Source: an uncultured Synechococcales cyanobacterium (lineage in GTDB: Bacteria; Cyanobacteriota; Cyanobacteriia; Thermosynechococcales; Thermosynechococcaceae). Taken from it: DNA of 64,000 nt. The number at the start of each line of letters is the position of its first letter. Within the stretch, counting starts at the first letter, position 1. The stretch is from assembly GCA_902806435.1 (NCBI GenBank), contig CADCWO010000032.1, positions 1 through 64,000 of the forward strand, written 5' to 3'. A program made the translations under genes and the position numbers. A model generated the notes under the pieces. That model ran no database searches and had not been told where the DNA came from. It worked only from the letters and a program-made list of their open reading frames with translations. Positions 35,322-44,349 of the stretch are shown piece by piece.

Positions 35322-38300
35322 TCAGGATGCAAGCCGCGGTATTGTCACAGCCACTTCCGTTCCTTTTCCGGGCTGGCTAGTAATAGTCAGTTGGCCCCCT
35401 AAGCGCTCGGCACGCTCCTGCATCCCGATTAGTCCAAAACCTTTTCCAGTAGCGAATTCATCATGAAACTTGGGTGACGCGGCAAATCCCAGCCCGTCGT
35501 CTTGTATACGCAATCGTACCTGTTGAGCCTCGAAGATCAACTCGATGTGGAGCTGCTGTGCTGAGGCATGTTTGAGCGCGTTAGTGACAGCTTCCTGGCC
35601 AATGCGTAGCAGGTCGCTTTCCATGTCTTTGGGCAGGGAGCAGGGAGTGCCTCGCAAACCAAATATTGCCTCAACCGGCAAGCTGCTAGTCATCTGCTCA
35701 ACCAGGTGTGCCAGGGTGTCGGGTAGGCTGTTCTGTTTTAAGGTTGCCCGTAGTGCCCAGACAGAGCGACGTGCCTCTTCCAGCCCTTGACGGGCGAGGA
35801 TCAAAGTCCAGTCAATATGCTCGCGCGCTGCCTCTTCCCTCGCCAAGACGCGCTTAGCTGCTTCTTGGTGCACTACGATCCCGGTAAGCGCTTGCGCCAA
35901 GGTATCGTGGATCTCGCGCGCCATGCGGTTGCGCTCTTCTAGCACGGCAGATTGCTTGACTTCTTCGGCCAGACGCGTCAGCTGAATTGCCAGGACCGTC
36001 TGGTTTGCTAAAGCGTGAATCAACTCCAACTCTTCCGGCTTGAGGGCTGTTTCCTGACGCCAAGCCAAGCCCAATGCTCCGAGCGGTTGGTCTGCGATCA
36101 TCAACGCCAGCAATGCAGCTTCACGGTGACCCATGCTGTGATGCCACTCGAGCGTCCCTGGCCAAGCCGTCCCGTCGAAGCTGGCCAGGTTGAGCAAAGT
36201 GATTTCTCGTGTCTGGCAGACCTGGGGGAAGGCAGGCGTAATATCAGCCGGAAAAGAGGCTTGGAAAAGCTCCGGGTCGTCCGCTAGAGTGCCAGGATAA
36301 ACCTGGCCATCTCGAACGGCGATGCGGGTTTTAAGTGTATTCGTCGCAGCCTCAAAGAAGAAGATATGTCCAGTTGCAGCCGCAACTTGCTGGCTCACTT
36401 CCAAAAGCACATGACCGAGAAAGGCATCTAAGTCCGGCTCGTCGGCTAGACAGCTCAAACTGCTGCTGAGTGCTTCGTTAGCCTTTGCCAGCTGTGCCGC
36501 CCGCTCTTGTACTGCTTTTTCGCGCTCAGCAAGTAAATCACGACGCTGAATTGCCCCCGCAAGACAGGCCGCCGCCGTCTGTAAGACCGCAATTTCTGAG
36601 TCGTTCCACAGCCGTTCGCTATGACAGTCATCAAACCCAATGATGCCCCAATACTGCCCGTTGACGGCGATTGGCACGGCCAGTAGTGACAACGCACAAT
36701 CGGCTGTCTGGAGCCCCTGCGCTGGTTCGGGCATGTCACGGGCTAGTCCCTGCATAGGCCGTCCAGCCTTCATCTCCTCGAGCCAGCCTTCAAAACCATC
36801 GTAAGTCATCGGGTACCGACCAGGAATATCGCTGGATCGGGGCAAACCAGGCACTGTCCACTCGTAGGGGCAAACTACCATGTCCTGGCCCGTAGAATCG
36901 TCAAAATAGTTTTGGAAGATGTAGATCCGGTCGATACCCGCAGCTTCGGCGATCGCTGCCAATGCCCCCTTGGCAGCAGTGTCGAAGTCGTCAATGGAGA
37001 TGAGTCGTTGAGCTGCCTCGGCCACACCATTGAGTAAGGCATCGCGTCTCCTTAGCTCTTCGTTGTATTGGACCAGTTGCTGGGCGCGCTCCTGGGCTAT
37101 ATTTTCTCGCTCTTGTAGGACAGCGGTTTGCCTAGATTGCTCCGCCAAGCGGGTCAACTGGATCGCCAGCGTTGCCTGTTGCGCCAGGGCTTGTGCCAAC
37201 TCGACTTCTTCAGGCGAAAAGTGCTCGTGTTGAGTGCGGCGGATGCCGAAAAAGCCGATAGCTTCCTCGCCCACCATCAAGGGAATTGCTAGGGCAACCT
37301 TGACTCCTGCTTGCAGATGCCAGAGGCGATGCTCCGGCCAGATCAACGGATTATTTGCTAGATTATCCAGCACGAGTGGGCCGCGTTTTTGAACCAGTAC
37401 CGACCAAAAGGGTGTATGGTCGGCGGGAATATGCTTAGGGATGAGTACAGCGGTTGGTGGGTTACCAGGGTATACCTCACCGTTGTGGTAGGTAATGTGC
37501 AGCCTCAGTGTGTCCTGCGCCGGTTCATAGAAAAACAGGTGGCTAGAATATACTTGTAGCTGTTCCGCGATCGCCGTTAGAACTTGCCCCAAGAACTTGT
37601 CCAAGTCCGGCGCAGTTGCCAGGAGGTTCAGCGTACGGGTTAGCACCTCAATCTGTCCACGTGCCAATTGCTCGGCTTGCTTGAGCGCGGAGACATCCCG
37701 GTGCATTAACACGACTTCACGAACCCCAGCCTCATCTTTGATTGGGTAGTGGAAGCCCTGCACCCAGCGCACGCACCCTTTCGGGGTGGCATTTTCACCA
37801 ACTTGAAAGGGATCGTATAAGGTTGGTGGAGTCATGGTGGCCTCACCAGCAAAGGCCTGCTGAATCAAGGCGGCTACACCTGCATTTGTCAGTTGCTGAT
37901 CCTCCAAATAGTTCCAGTTGACGAGGTCGCTGTGTGTAATTCCCCATAGCTCCTCATAGGCACGATTGACTTCCAAGGTGCGACCATCTGGTGCCAGGAT
38001 TTGCATGCTCATGGGTGACTGCTCAAAGATAGCTCGGAAGCGCTCTTCCGACGCCTGGAATGCTTCCTCCAGCTGCTTACGCTCGGTAATGTCCCGTTGG
38101 GTGCCCCAGACGCGCACTAGGCAATCATTATTGATAATGCCAACTAGATTATTGAGGATGAAGTGGATACTGCCGTGCCGGTCTTCTTCGCGTGTTTCGC
38201 CGTCAGTGAGGCGGTAGCCGGAGCTAATAAAAGTACGGAGGTAACCCGATTTTGGAACTTGTCGGGGGTAAAGTGGGGCAGGCGTGCCCCTGTGATCTCC

Positions 38301-38725
38301 TTCGCCTGCTTGTAGCCATAGGTGTGGGCAAAGACGTCATTGCACTCAGCTAACTCAGCATGGCGGTATATAAGGTCAATCTGTTCTTCCAGCGGAAGGT
38401 GTATGGGGATCGGCATGGCCAACTCAAAGCACCAAATGCCTTCACTAGTTGTGGCCACAAAGACTTGGTAGCGCTCTAAGTTTTCCTGCAATGCTTGATT
38501 TGCCTGGGTCAGTTCCGCTGTTCGCTGCTGCACCCGGAGTTCTAATTCTTCTTGCAACTTGTGTAATGCCTCAGCTGCCTTCTTGTGTTCTGTCTCCAGT
38601 TCCTCCCGGGCCTGGTGGCATTGGTTAAGCTCCATTTGTAAGGTTTGCATGGCGATCGTCAGTTCTGCTTTTGTAAGCACGACACCTCTCCTAGCATCAC
38701 GAGATAGTTGCTGGAATTGACACAA
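35322..38725 (-). pseudogene. PAS/GAF sensor histidine kinase (NarX/LiaS type), frameshifted near its N-terminus
   Basis: Two frames together encode about 1130 residues. The first (38725 to about 38250) has a coiled coil (ELETEHKKAAEALHKLQEELELRVQQRTAEL) and the start of a PAS domain. The second (to 35322) continues with the rest of PAS, a second PAS (MSMQILAPDGRTLEVNRAYEELWG), three GAF-type domains and a HisKA_3 domain (REIHDTLAQALTGIVVHQ). It ends in an ATPase domain (DDGLGFAA, GLIGMQERAERLGG). A one-base loss near 38236-38250 separates NRVTSV from the expected LRTFISSGYRLTDGE. The ORF from 38117 alone keeps the catalytic part. It has no membrane segment, so it is cytoplasmic. Confidence 0.85.
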
Positions 38726-39340
38726 ATGAACTTGCTTGTCAACAGCTTATACCAGGTTGTCTCATGGTTCTGTTTGCACCAAGCCTGAGCGCGCAGCGAT
38801 CGCCGAGACTCATTCTCCTGATGCGCAGTCTCACCGCTGTTTTGCACCAAGCAGGTGAAAGCTTGAAAGAAACACGTGGGATTAACCCACGCTAATGCGT
38901 GCCGCAGGTTATGCGGATGAACCCCTCTCCCTATCGTGGCTGGCCGGTACCCTCAGCAGTTGAATCAGACTGCGCGATCGCCCTATTGCACCACCCACCT
39001 AGCTAGAGTGATGCAGCCTGATACAAGGTATTACAAGGGTTTGGTCGCTGTCGAGTTTTGGATCCTGGCCTGACCTTGCTGCTTTAGGGCTAGCCCTTGC
39101 CACCTTAGGGATTTGTCTTTCTGCACCATTGCTTTACCTTACTGGATCATGGTTTCACCCCATTTCACGGTGGCTTCACCATCCATTTTCCTGGTTCTCC
39201 TGCTGTCTTTTGGCATCTTGAAATCTCTAGACGGCACCCCTTGCAACAGCAAGGCAGCAGTGGAACCTGCCTGAGTTCCCCAGTAAGGTTACAGGCAGTC
39301 TGGCTAGCACCTATCAAAAGGACAATCCAAATTACTTTCC
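38726..39340. other. Gene-free stretch with repeat fragment
   Basis: About 615 bases between the kinase start and the IS982 element. 38948-38975 matches 32713-32740 (23 of 28). Around 39060-39215 a plus-strand frame reads ALGLALATLGICLSAPLLYL, which looks like a fragment of a lost membrane-protein gene, but I cannot name it. No RNA gene or strong hairpin is seen. Confidence 0.4.
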
Positions 39341-40310
39341 TAACGTGAGTTCGGGATAAGAAAAGGAGGGGACAAGTAGGGTGAGAGTTGTCAAACCTAT
39401 TCAGCAGGCCTCTCCAATGTCTAGTCTAGAAGAACTGTTTTGTCATATTGATGATTTTTACCAAGCCTTTGAACCCTGCTGGCAGCAGCACCTGTTAGGC
39501 CAAGGGTACCGAAGCGCCGGCGCTCCAGAGCGATGAGTCTGAGTGAAATCCTGACGATTCTAGTGGCCTTTCATCAGCAGAGCTATCGCGACTTCAAAAG
39601 CTACTATGTCAAACAGGTCCCTAAGCACTGGTCGGGTGAGTTTCCGGGCTTAGTGAGCTATCAGCGCTTTGTTGAATGGATACCCTCAACGTTGCTACCG
39701 CTGTGTGCCTATCTCAAATCTTGCTTTGGCAAATGTAGCGGAATTAGCTTCATTGACTCCACTAGCCTCAAGGTTTGCCACAACCGTCGCATCTGTGATC
39801 ATCGGGTTTTCGCCGGACTCGCCGCCCGCGGTAAAACTTCGGTGGATTGGTTCAGTGGTTTGAAGCTACATCTGGTGGTTAATGATTATGGAGAACTGCT
39901 CAATGTCACTTTGACACCAGGCAACATTGATGATCGCAAACCTGTTGCGGATTTACTCAAAACGCTCTTTGGAAAAGTTTTTGCTGAGCGAGGTTATGTC
40001 TGTCGAGCGCTAGCTGAGCAGCTGTTCAATGCCTATGGCATTGAGTTTTTTGCCAAACGTAGGCGCAATATGAAGAATACTCTGATGCGCTTGAGTGATA
40101 AGCTGCTGGCCCGGAAGCGGGCCATTGTGGAAACCATCATCGATCAGCTCAAGAACATTTCGCAAATTGAACATTCTCGTCACCGCAGTCCGCTCAATTG
40201 CTTTGTCCACATCTTGTGCGGGCTGATTGCTTATTCTCATCAGCCGAAAAAGCCGTCCATCAATTTTGACTTCGCTTTACCTCAAGCGGCTTAACCCGAA
40301 CTGAGGTTAA
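39341..40310 (+). mobile_element. IS982-family insertion sequence, about 970 bp
   Basis: Terminal inverted repeats are visible. The left end reads TAACGTGAGTTCGGGATAAG (39341). The right end, complemented, reads TAACCTCAGTTCGGGTTAAG, with 17 of 20 matching. The transposase fills most of the element. I could not identify a clear target-site duplication, so the outer edges may be off by a few bases. It lies between the frameshifted kinase and the regulator at 40368. Confidence 0.75.
39417..40294 (+). pseudogene. IS982 transposase, frameshifted
   Basis: The first frame begins at ATG 39417 ([20 protein letters not shown]) and ends near 39534. The rest is in another frame, open from the ATG at 39533 ([16 protein letters not shown]). 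In that second frame the codons just before it read KRRRSRA, as in normal IS982 enzymes. The break therefore lies near 39504-39512. The catalytic DDE region is present: [38 protein letters not shown], and KRRRNMKN to the end. The two frames may overlap as ATGA, so reinitiation cannot be excluded. A single complete product is unlikely. Confidence 0.8.
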
Positions 40311-40367
40311 GTAGGCAGAGGATCTCCAGCGTTTGGGAAAATATCATCAGTAGCGAGTGGTGGGGGA

Positions 40368-41042
40368 TCACTCTCGCAGTACATACCCAACGCCACGAAC
40401 GGTTTGAATCAGCCTTTTTTCGTTGTTGGCCTCTAACTTCAGCCGCAAGTAGCGAATGTAGACCTCAATGATATTGGAATCGCCCATGAAGTCATAGCCC
40501 CAAACCAGTTCTAGGATGCGATCGCGGGTGATCACTTGCCGGGGATGGAGGAGTAGGTACTCCAACAAATCGAATTCCTTTGCCGTCAATTCAATTGAGC
40601 GCTCTCCCCGCTGGACTTCGCGCGTCTGGCGATTCAAGCTTAAATCTTCAAATTGCAAAGTACCAGAGTCTGCTTCCTGCGCCCGCCGCAAATGAGCTCT
40701 TACTCTAGCTAACAACTCCTCAATGCTAAAGGGCTTGACTACGTAATCATCGGCTCCTGCATCTAAACCCGCCACACGATCAGTGATTTCATCTTTTGCG
40801 GTTAATAAAATAACTGGCACTTGATCTCCAGTTGAGCGCAGGCGACGGCAGACTTCCAAGCCGGATAAGCCTGGAAGCAGCCAGTCTAAGATAATTAGGT
40901 CGGGGTGAGAATCTCGCGCGGTGGTCAGTCCTGCCAAACCATCGTGCACTACACTGACTTGGTATCCCTCATAGCCCAGTTCTAGCTCAATCATCCGGGC
41001 CAGTTTGGCTTCATCTTCAACCAGCAAGATATGAGCGCCCAT
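40368..41042 (-). CDS. OmpR/PhoB-family response regulator
   Basis: The 224-residue protein starts at the ATG at 41042 (MGAHILLVEDEAKLARM), 7 bases after the upstream kinase stop; an earlier ATG at 41090 would overlap the kinase. Receiver residues are intact: Asp10/Glu11, the acceptor Asp53 (LIILDWLLPGLSG), Thr81 (LLTAKDE) and Lys103 (VVKPFSIEE). The C-terminal winged helix is of the OmpR type (ELVWGYDFMGDSNIIEVYIRYLRLKLE). It is the partner of the kinase at 41050. I infer that it controls the divergent redox cluster, based on direct repeats there. Confidence 0.93.
   Translation of the reverse strand: MGAHILLVEDEAKLARMIELELGYEGYQVSVVHDGLAGLTTARDSHPDLIILDWLLPGLSGLEVCRRLRSTGDQVPVILLTAKDEITDRVAGLDAGADDYVVKPFSIEELLARVRAHLRRAQEADSGTLQFEDLSLNRQTREVQRGERSIELTAKEFDLLEYLLLHPRQVITRDRILELVWGYDFMGDSNIIEVYIRYLRLKLEANNEKRLIQTVRGVGYVLRE
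40376..40547. repeat. 172-base near-identical repeat of the regulator DNA-binding region (copy 2)
   Basis: This is the partner of 33327-33498, with four mismatches over 172 bases. It covers the winged-helix coding region of the intact regulator. The receiver coding regions of the two paralogues are far less similar. Confidence 0.9.
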
Positions 41043-41049
41043 GGTTTGA

Positions 41050-42525
41050 TCAGTAAGCGGGTAAGGTGATTGTAAATATACTACCCTCACCCCCTTTAGA
41101 GCGAACTGTAATGCTGCCAGACATACCTTCGACGAGGGTCTTCACAATCGCCAGCCCCAAACCATAGCTACCGGATAGCCCCAAACTGCTGTCAGTAGTG
41201 GAACGAGCCCTAGCTTCATCTACCCGGTAGAAGCGCTCAAAAACACGGGCTTGGTGTTGCAGCGGAATGCCACGACCGCGATCGCAAACTTGGATTGTGG
41301 CATCCTTCCCGATCTGGTCTAGCTTCACTGTCACCGGTTGGCCTGGATCTGAGTACTTTAGAGCATTGTCAATCAGGTTGAGCAGCACTTGTCTGAGGCG
41401 ATTACTGTCGACTCTTCCCATAATTGGAACCGATGGTGCTTCAAGGGCAATGGTCCGGCTGCTAAACTGCTGTGCCATCCCAATGATTTCAAGTACTAGA
41501 TCATTGAGCACCAGCGATTCTAAGCGAAACTGCATGGTCCCACTCTCAGCCCGCGCTAAGTCGAGCAAGTCTTGCAACAAACGAATGGTGCGGCTTGCTT
41601 CAGCAGCAGCAATTTCCAACGCTTCCCGCTGAGGTTCGGTCAGATTGGTCGCTCGCCGTAGCGTACTTTGCAGATAGCCATGCACAATTGTTAAGGGCGT
41701 TCGCAACTCATGGGAGACATTGCCCACAAATTGTCGCTGTTGTTCCCAGGCTTGTTGCTGCTGTTCCCAAGCTTCCGACAGACGAGACAACATCATGTTG
41801 AAGGTTTGGGCTAATTCCCTGACTTCGCTTGGTGCCTGAGTAAGTTGAAGGCGAGTTTGCCCTAGATCTTTAGCTGAAACTGCCTTGACCGTTTGACTCA
41901 TCGTCCACAGGGGCTGGAGCGATCGCTGCACATAGAGGGCAATTGCCAATGTAATTACGCTAATCACTAAGATACTGACAATACTCAAGCTGCGGACCAG
42001 ATCAATCAGCATGGTCTCGTCTTTAGTGATGTCCTGAGCGATATAAAGTTGACCCACCATCCTTCCCCGCACGTTCAACGGTTTACTACATAGCACTAGA
42101 TAATGGTCACTAATCTCCCTTACCTCAGGTTTACTCGGTAAGTCTGATTGGGTAATCAATTGAGCCGTAATACCGTGAGTATCGGCCTTTAGGGTTTCAG
42201 ATTTAGCTAGAACCGTACCATCACGCTTGACCCAAATCAACAAGTTCGGAGTGCTTCGATTGTCGATTGCCTTTTGTAGCCCTACCTCAAGGGGTAACAT
42301 TTCGCTATAAAGGGCAACATCGCGCGGCAAACGAGCAGCAACGTACACGATAGATTCTTTGTGAGAGTTAACGAGAATCTGGTACATTTGCCAGCTTGTC
42401 CAAGCGGCAAGACTACCTAATCCCAAGACTGAGACTGCTGTAATTCCTACTGTGAGACGAAATTGTAGCGAAAGTGGGTCAATTCGTTTTCTGAGTTGAT
42501 TAATTGCTCCTAGTAAATCAGCCAC
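41050..42525 (-). CDS. Membrane-bound sensor histidine kinase
   Basis: The 491-residue protein has two membrane spans at about 23-48 and 185-207, which enclose a periplasmic sensor region of about 135 residues. A HAMP domain follows (LQPLWTMSQTVKAVSAKDLG), then HisKA with the phosphoacceptor His (NVSHELRTPLTIVHGYLQ). The HATPase has the N box (LRQVLLNLIDNALKYSD), G1 (DRGRGIPL) and G2 (GSYGLGLAIVK) motifs. Topology resembles metal- and envelope-stress-sensing kinases. Gene order is kinase then regulator, 7 bases apart, which indicates an operon. It diverges from the Met-rich protein gene, with a TTTAATCT direct repeat in between. Confidence 0.94.
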   Translation of the reverse strand: MADLLGAINQLRKRIDPLSLQFRLTVGITAVSVLGLGSLAAWTSWQMYQILVNSHKESIVYVAARLPRDVALYSEMLPLEVGLQKAIDNRSTPNLLIWVKRDGTVLAKSETLKADTHGITAQLITQSDLPSKPEVREISDHYLVLCSKPLNVRGRMVGQLYIAQDITKDETMLIDLVRSLSIVSILVISVITLAIALYVQRSLQPLWTMSQTVKAVSAKDLGQTRLQLTQAPSEVRELAQTFNMMLSRLSEAWEQQQQAWEQQRQFVGNVSHELRTPLTIVHGYLQSTLRRATNLTEPQREALEIAAAEASRTIRLLQDLLDLARAESGTMQFRLESLVLNDLVLEIIGMAQQFSSRTIALEAPSVPIMGRVDSNRLRQVLLNLIDNALKYSDPGQPVTVKLDQIGKDATIQVCDRGRGIPLQHQARVFERFYRVDEARARSTTDSSLGLSGSYGLGLAIVKTLVEGMSGSITVRSKGGEGSIFTITLPAY

Positions 42526-42662
42526 AAACTTTATGCAAAAAATACATTTATTTATTAAAAAAGTAATCTCAGTTTAACGATGCATTTTGAAAAACTATCG
42601 ACAAGCAAGTAAGAGAAGTGATAGAAGTTAATTCCCAAACCCAACCTGCTTCTAGCAAAATA

Positions 42663-42681
42663 TTTAATCTAAATTTAATCT
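42663..42681 (+). promoter_or_regulatory. Direct repeat TTTAATCT-N3-TTTAATCT (site 1)
   Basis: TTTAATCT at 42663-42670 recurs at 42674-42681, an 11-base period. Tandem 8-mers spaced by three bases are the typical operator layout of OmpR/PhoB-type regulators. The 8-mer fits the cyanobacterial Pho-box pattern (PyTTAAPyPyT). It lies between the divergent kinase/regulator operon and the Met-rich protein gene, so it may serve either. Confidence 0.55.
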
Positions 42682-43016
42682 TTTCTTCAGCAGATTCTCA
42701 GAATAGTAGGGCAGACTATCTACCAATCAGCTCAATCTGGGCAGGTCCCTGAAGGCAATTTTTTGATGCTATTTCACGTCATTGTTGCAGCAACCTTCTA
42801 CAAGGTTTAGCCGTGTAACTTTCAAGATTTAGCTTGCTAATCACAATCTCATCGGATGAACTACCAAGATCGTAAAGCTCTTTTTGAAGTTTTTAATTAG
42901 ATGGACCTGAGAAAACTCACAGTCTAGGCTCAGGGAGTTCTCAGATTAGCTAATTATGATTTGACAAAACGCTCAAGCTTTTCAACATAGCTCAGCAAAA
43001 CCAAGGAGATACTTCC

Positions 43017-43397
43017 ATGTACTCACTCGTCAAAACCTCAGCCATCGCCGCTATCCTCAGCATAACAATGGCAACCACTGCCGAAGCTAAACAGCCAGAC
43101 AGCAATACAACCGCCAGTAGCACCCCTGCCCAATCTCAAATCCTGATTGCCCAAACTCAAGCGCCCTTTAGGGACTCAAGGCCCTACCGGAACTTTATTT
43201 ATGAAAGGCGCATGATGGATGAAATGATCATGGAGCGGATGAGAATGGTAGGTATGGCTCAAGAAATGCTTGAAACGACCAAAGATCCTGGGATGAGGAA
43301 AATGGCTCAGGATATCATTACCTCCGGCAATGCTGAAATCACTAGAATGCTCCAAACGCGCAGACAAATGTTCTTTGAGAACCCGGATAAAGGATAG
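43017..43397 (+). CDS. Secreted methionine-rich protein, DUF305-like
   Basis: The 126-residue protein has a signal peptide cut near residue 24 (MATTAEA). After a polar linker, residues 55-120 form a helical region with 12 methionines between 66 and 118, eight of them within residues 66-84 (RRMMDEMIMERMRMVGMAQEM). The tail MRKMAQDIITSGNAEITRML has the pattern of DUF305-type proteins. Clustered Met residues can bind Cu+ or absorb oxidants. A good ribosome site (AAGGAG) precedes the ATG. The gene diverges from the kinase/regulator operon and leads a redox cluster, so its product may be a stress scavenger or metal chaperone. Confidence 0.8.
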   Translation: MYSLVKTSAIAAILSITMATTAEAKQPDSNTTASSTPAQSQILIAQTQAPFRDSRPYRNFIYERRMMDEMIMERMRMVGMAQEMLETTKDPGMRKMAQDIITSGNAEITRMLQTRRQMFFENPDKG

Positions 43398-43549
43398 TCT
43401 GGCAGAGTTTGGCCGTTATTGAGCATGGCTGAACTCTTGCTGTTGAGCTCTAACGCTGGCCTGTTGTTTCCCTGGTGAAGCGATCGCAAAACCATGGATG
43501 ATGTAGGTGTACCCTTGATCGATGCTAAATCCACCTTAAGGGGGAGGAT

Positions 43550-43568
43550 TTTAATCTAGCTTTAATCT
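43550..43568 (+). promoter_or_regulatory. Direct repeat TTTAATCT-N3-TTTAATCT (site 2)
   Basis: The same 8-mer recurs at 43550-43557 and 43561-43568, with the identical 11-base period as the site at 42663. It lies about 175 bases before the cytochrome b gene. Two matching copies in one locus make a shared regulator likely. Confidence 0.6.
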
Positions 43569-43741
43569 GAGGCAGAGGTTAAGACTGTACTCTGATCTCA
43601 AGGCTGTAGAAGAATGAGCTGTGACCTGTGCTAAGCAACTTTGCTATGAACTACTGCTCAGACACAACGCTGACTTCGACTGAAGAGGCACCATCAGCTG
43701 GTAGCCTATAACGCTCATTCTCAAGGAATATCAGGTGAGCA

Positions 43742-44341
43742 ATGACATCCACTTCTGCTAAGCGATCGCGGCCTGCTCCTAAGCAGGCTATTCAAGCCAA
43801 GCTATTTCACTCACTCAATATCATCGGCTTGATTTTGATGACTACCAGTGGGCTGCAAATTTATAATGCCAATCCCGTATTTGGCGGACGTGGAGGCTGG
43901 CCTTTTCCTGACCTATTTTTGCTGGGGGGTGGCCTTGCCAACGGTAGACACTGGCATTTCGCCGCAATGTGGCTGTTTTCCCTAAATTTACTAGGTTACG
44001 GCGTTTACATTTTGCTTACCCGCCGCTGGAAGCAGCGCTTTGCTAGTTCCGCCGACCTGAAAGCACTCAAAGCTAGTCAGAACGAAAAGCGTAAAACCTA
44101 TGCCTGGCATCGATTAGTATATACAGCTATTATTCCCATTCTGCTCCTGGCGATACTGAGCGGGATGGGAATGTATAAGCCAGCCCAGTTCCCGTGGATT
44201 GTGGATTTATTTGGTAGTTGGCAGGCACTGCGAGTTGTCCATTTTATTACCGTACCAACGGTTGTCGTCTTTTCCCTAGCTCACTCCCTGTTAGGGCTAA
44301 AGGTGGGGACTATGCGTCTAGTCCGATCCATTTTCTGGTAG
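43742..44341 (+). CDS. Membrane cytochrome b (b561/formate-dehydrogenase gamma type)
   Basis: The 199-residue protein has four membrane spans (about 24-42, 72-94, 121-142 and 159-184). Candidate heme-ligand histidines are in KLFHSLNIIGLI, GRHWHFAAMW, YAWHRLVYTAI and RVVHFITVPTVVVFSLAHSLLG. It resembles the cytochrome b subunits that pass electrons from quinol or another carrier to a periplasmic oxidoreductase. It starts 8 bases before a molybdopterin-oxidoreductase gene, the arrangement expected for a membrane anchor/electron donor of that enzyme. A distinct MsrQ family signature is not seen, so the role is inferred from context. Confidence 0.82.
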   Translation: MTSTSAKRSRPAPKQAIQAKLFHSLNIIGLILMTTSGLQIYNANPVFGGRGGWPFPDLFLLGGGLANGRHWHFAAMWLFSLNLLGYGVYILLTRRWKQRFASSADLKALKASQNEKRKTYAWHRLVYTAIIPILLLAILSGMGMYKPAQFPWIVDLFGSWQALRVVHFITVPTVVVFSLAHSLLGLKVGTMRLVRSIFW

Positions 44342-44349
44342 AGGTCTCT

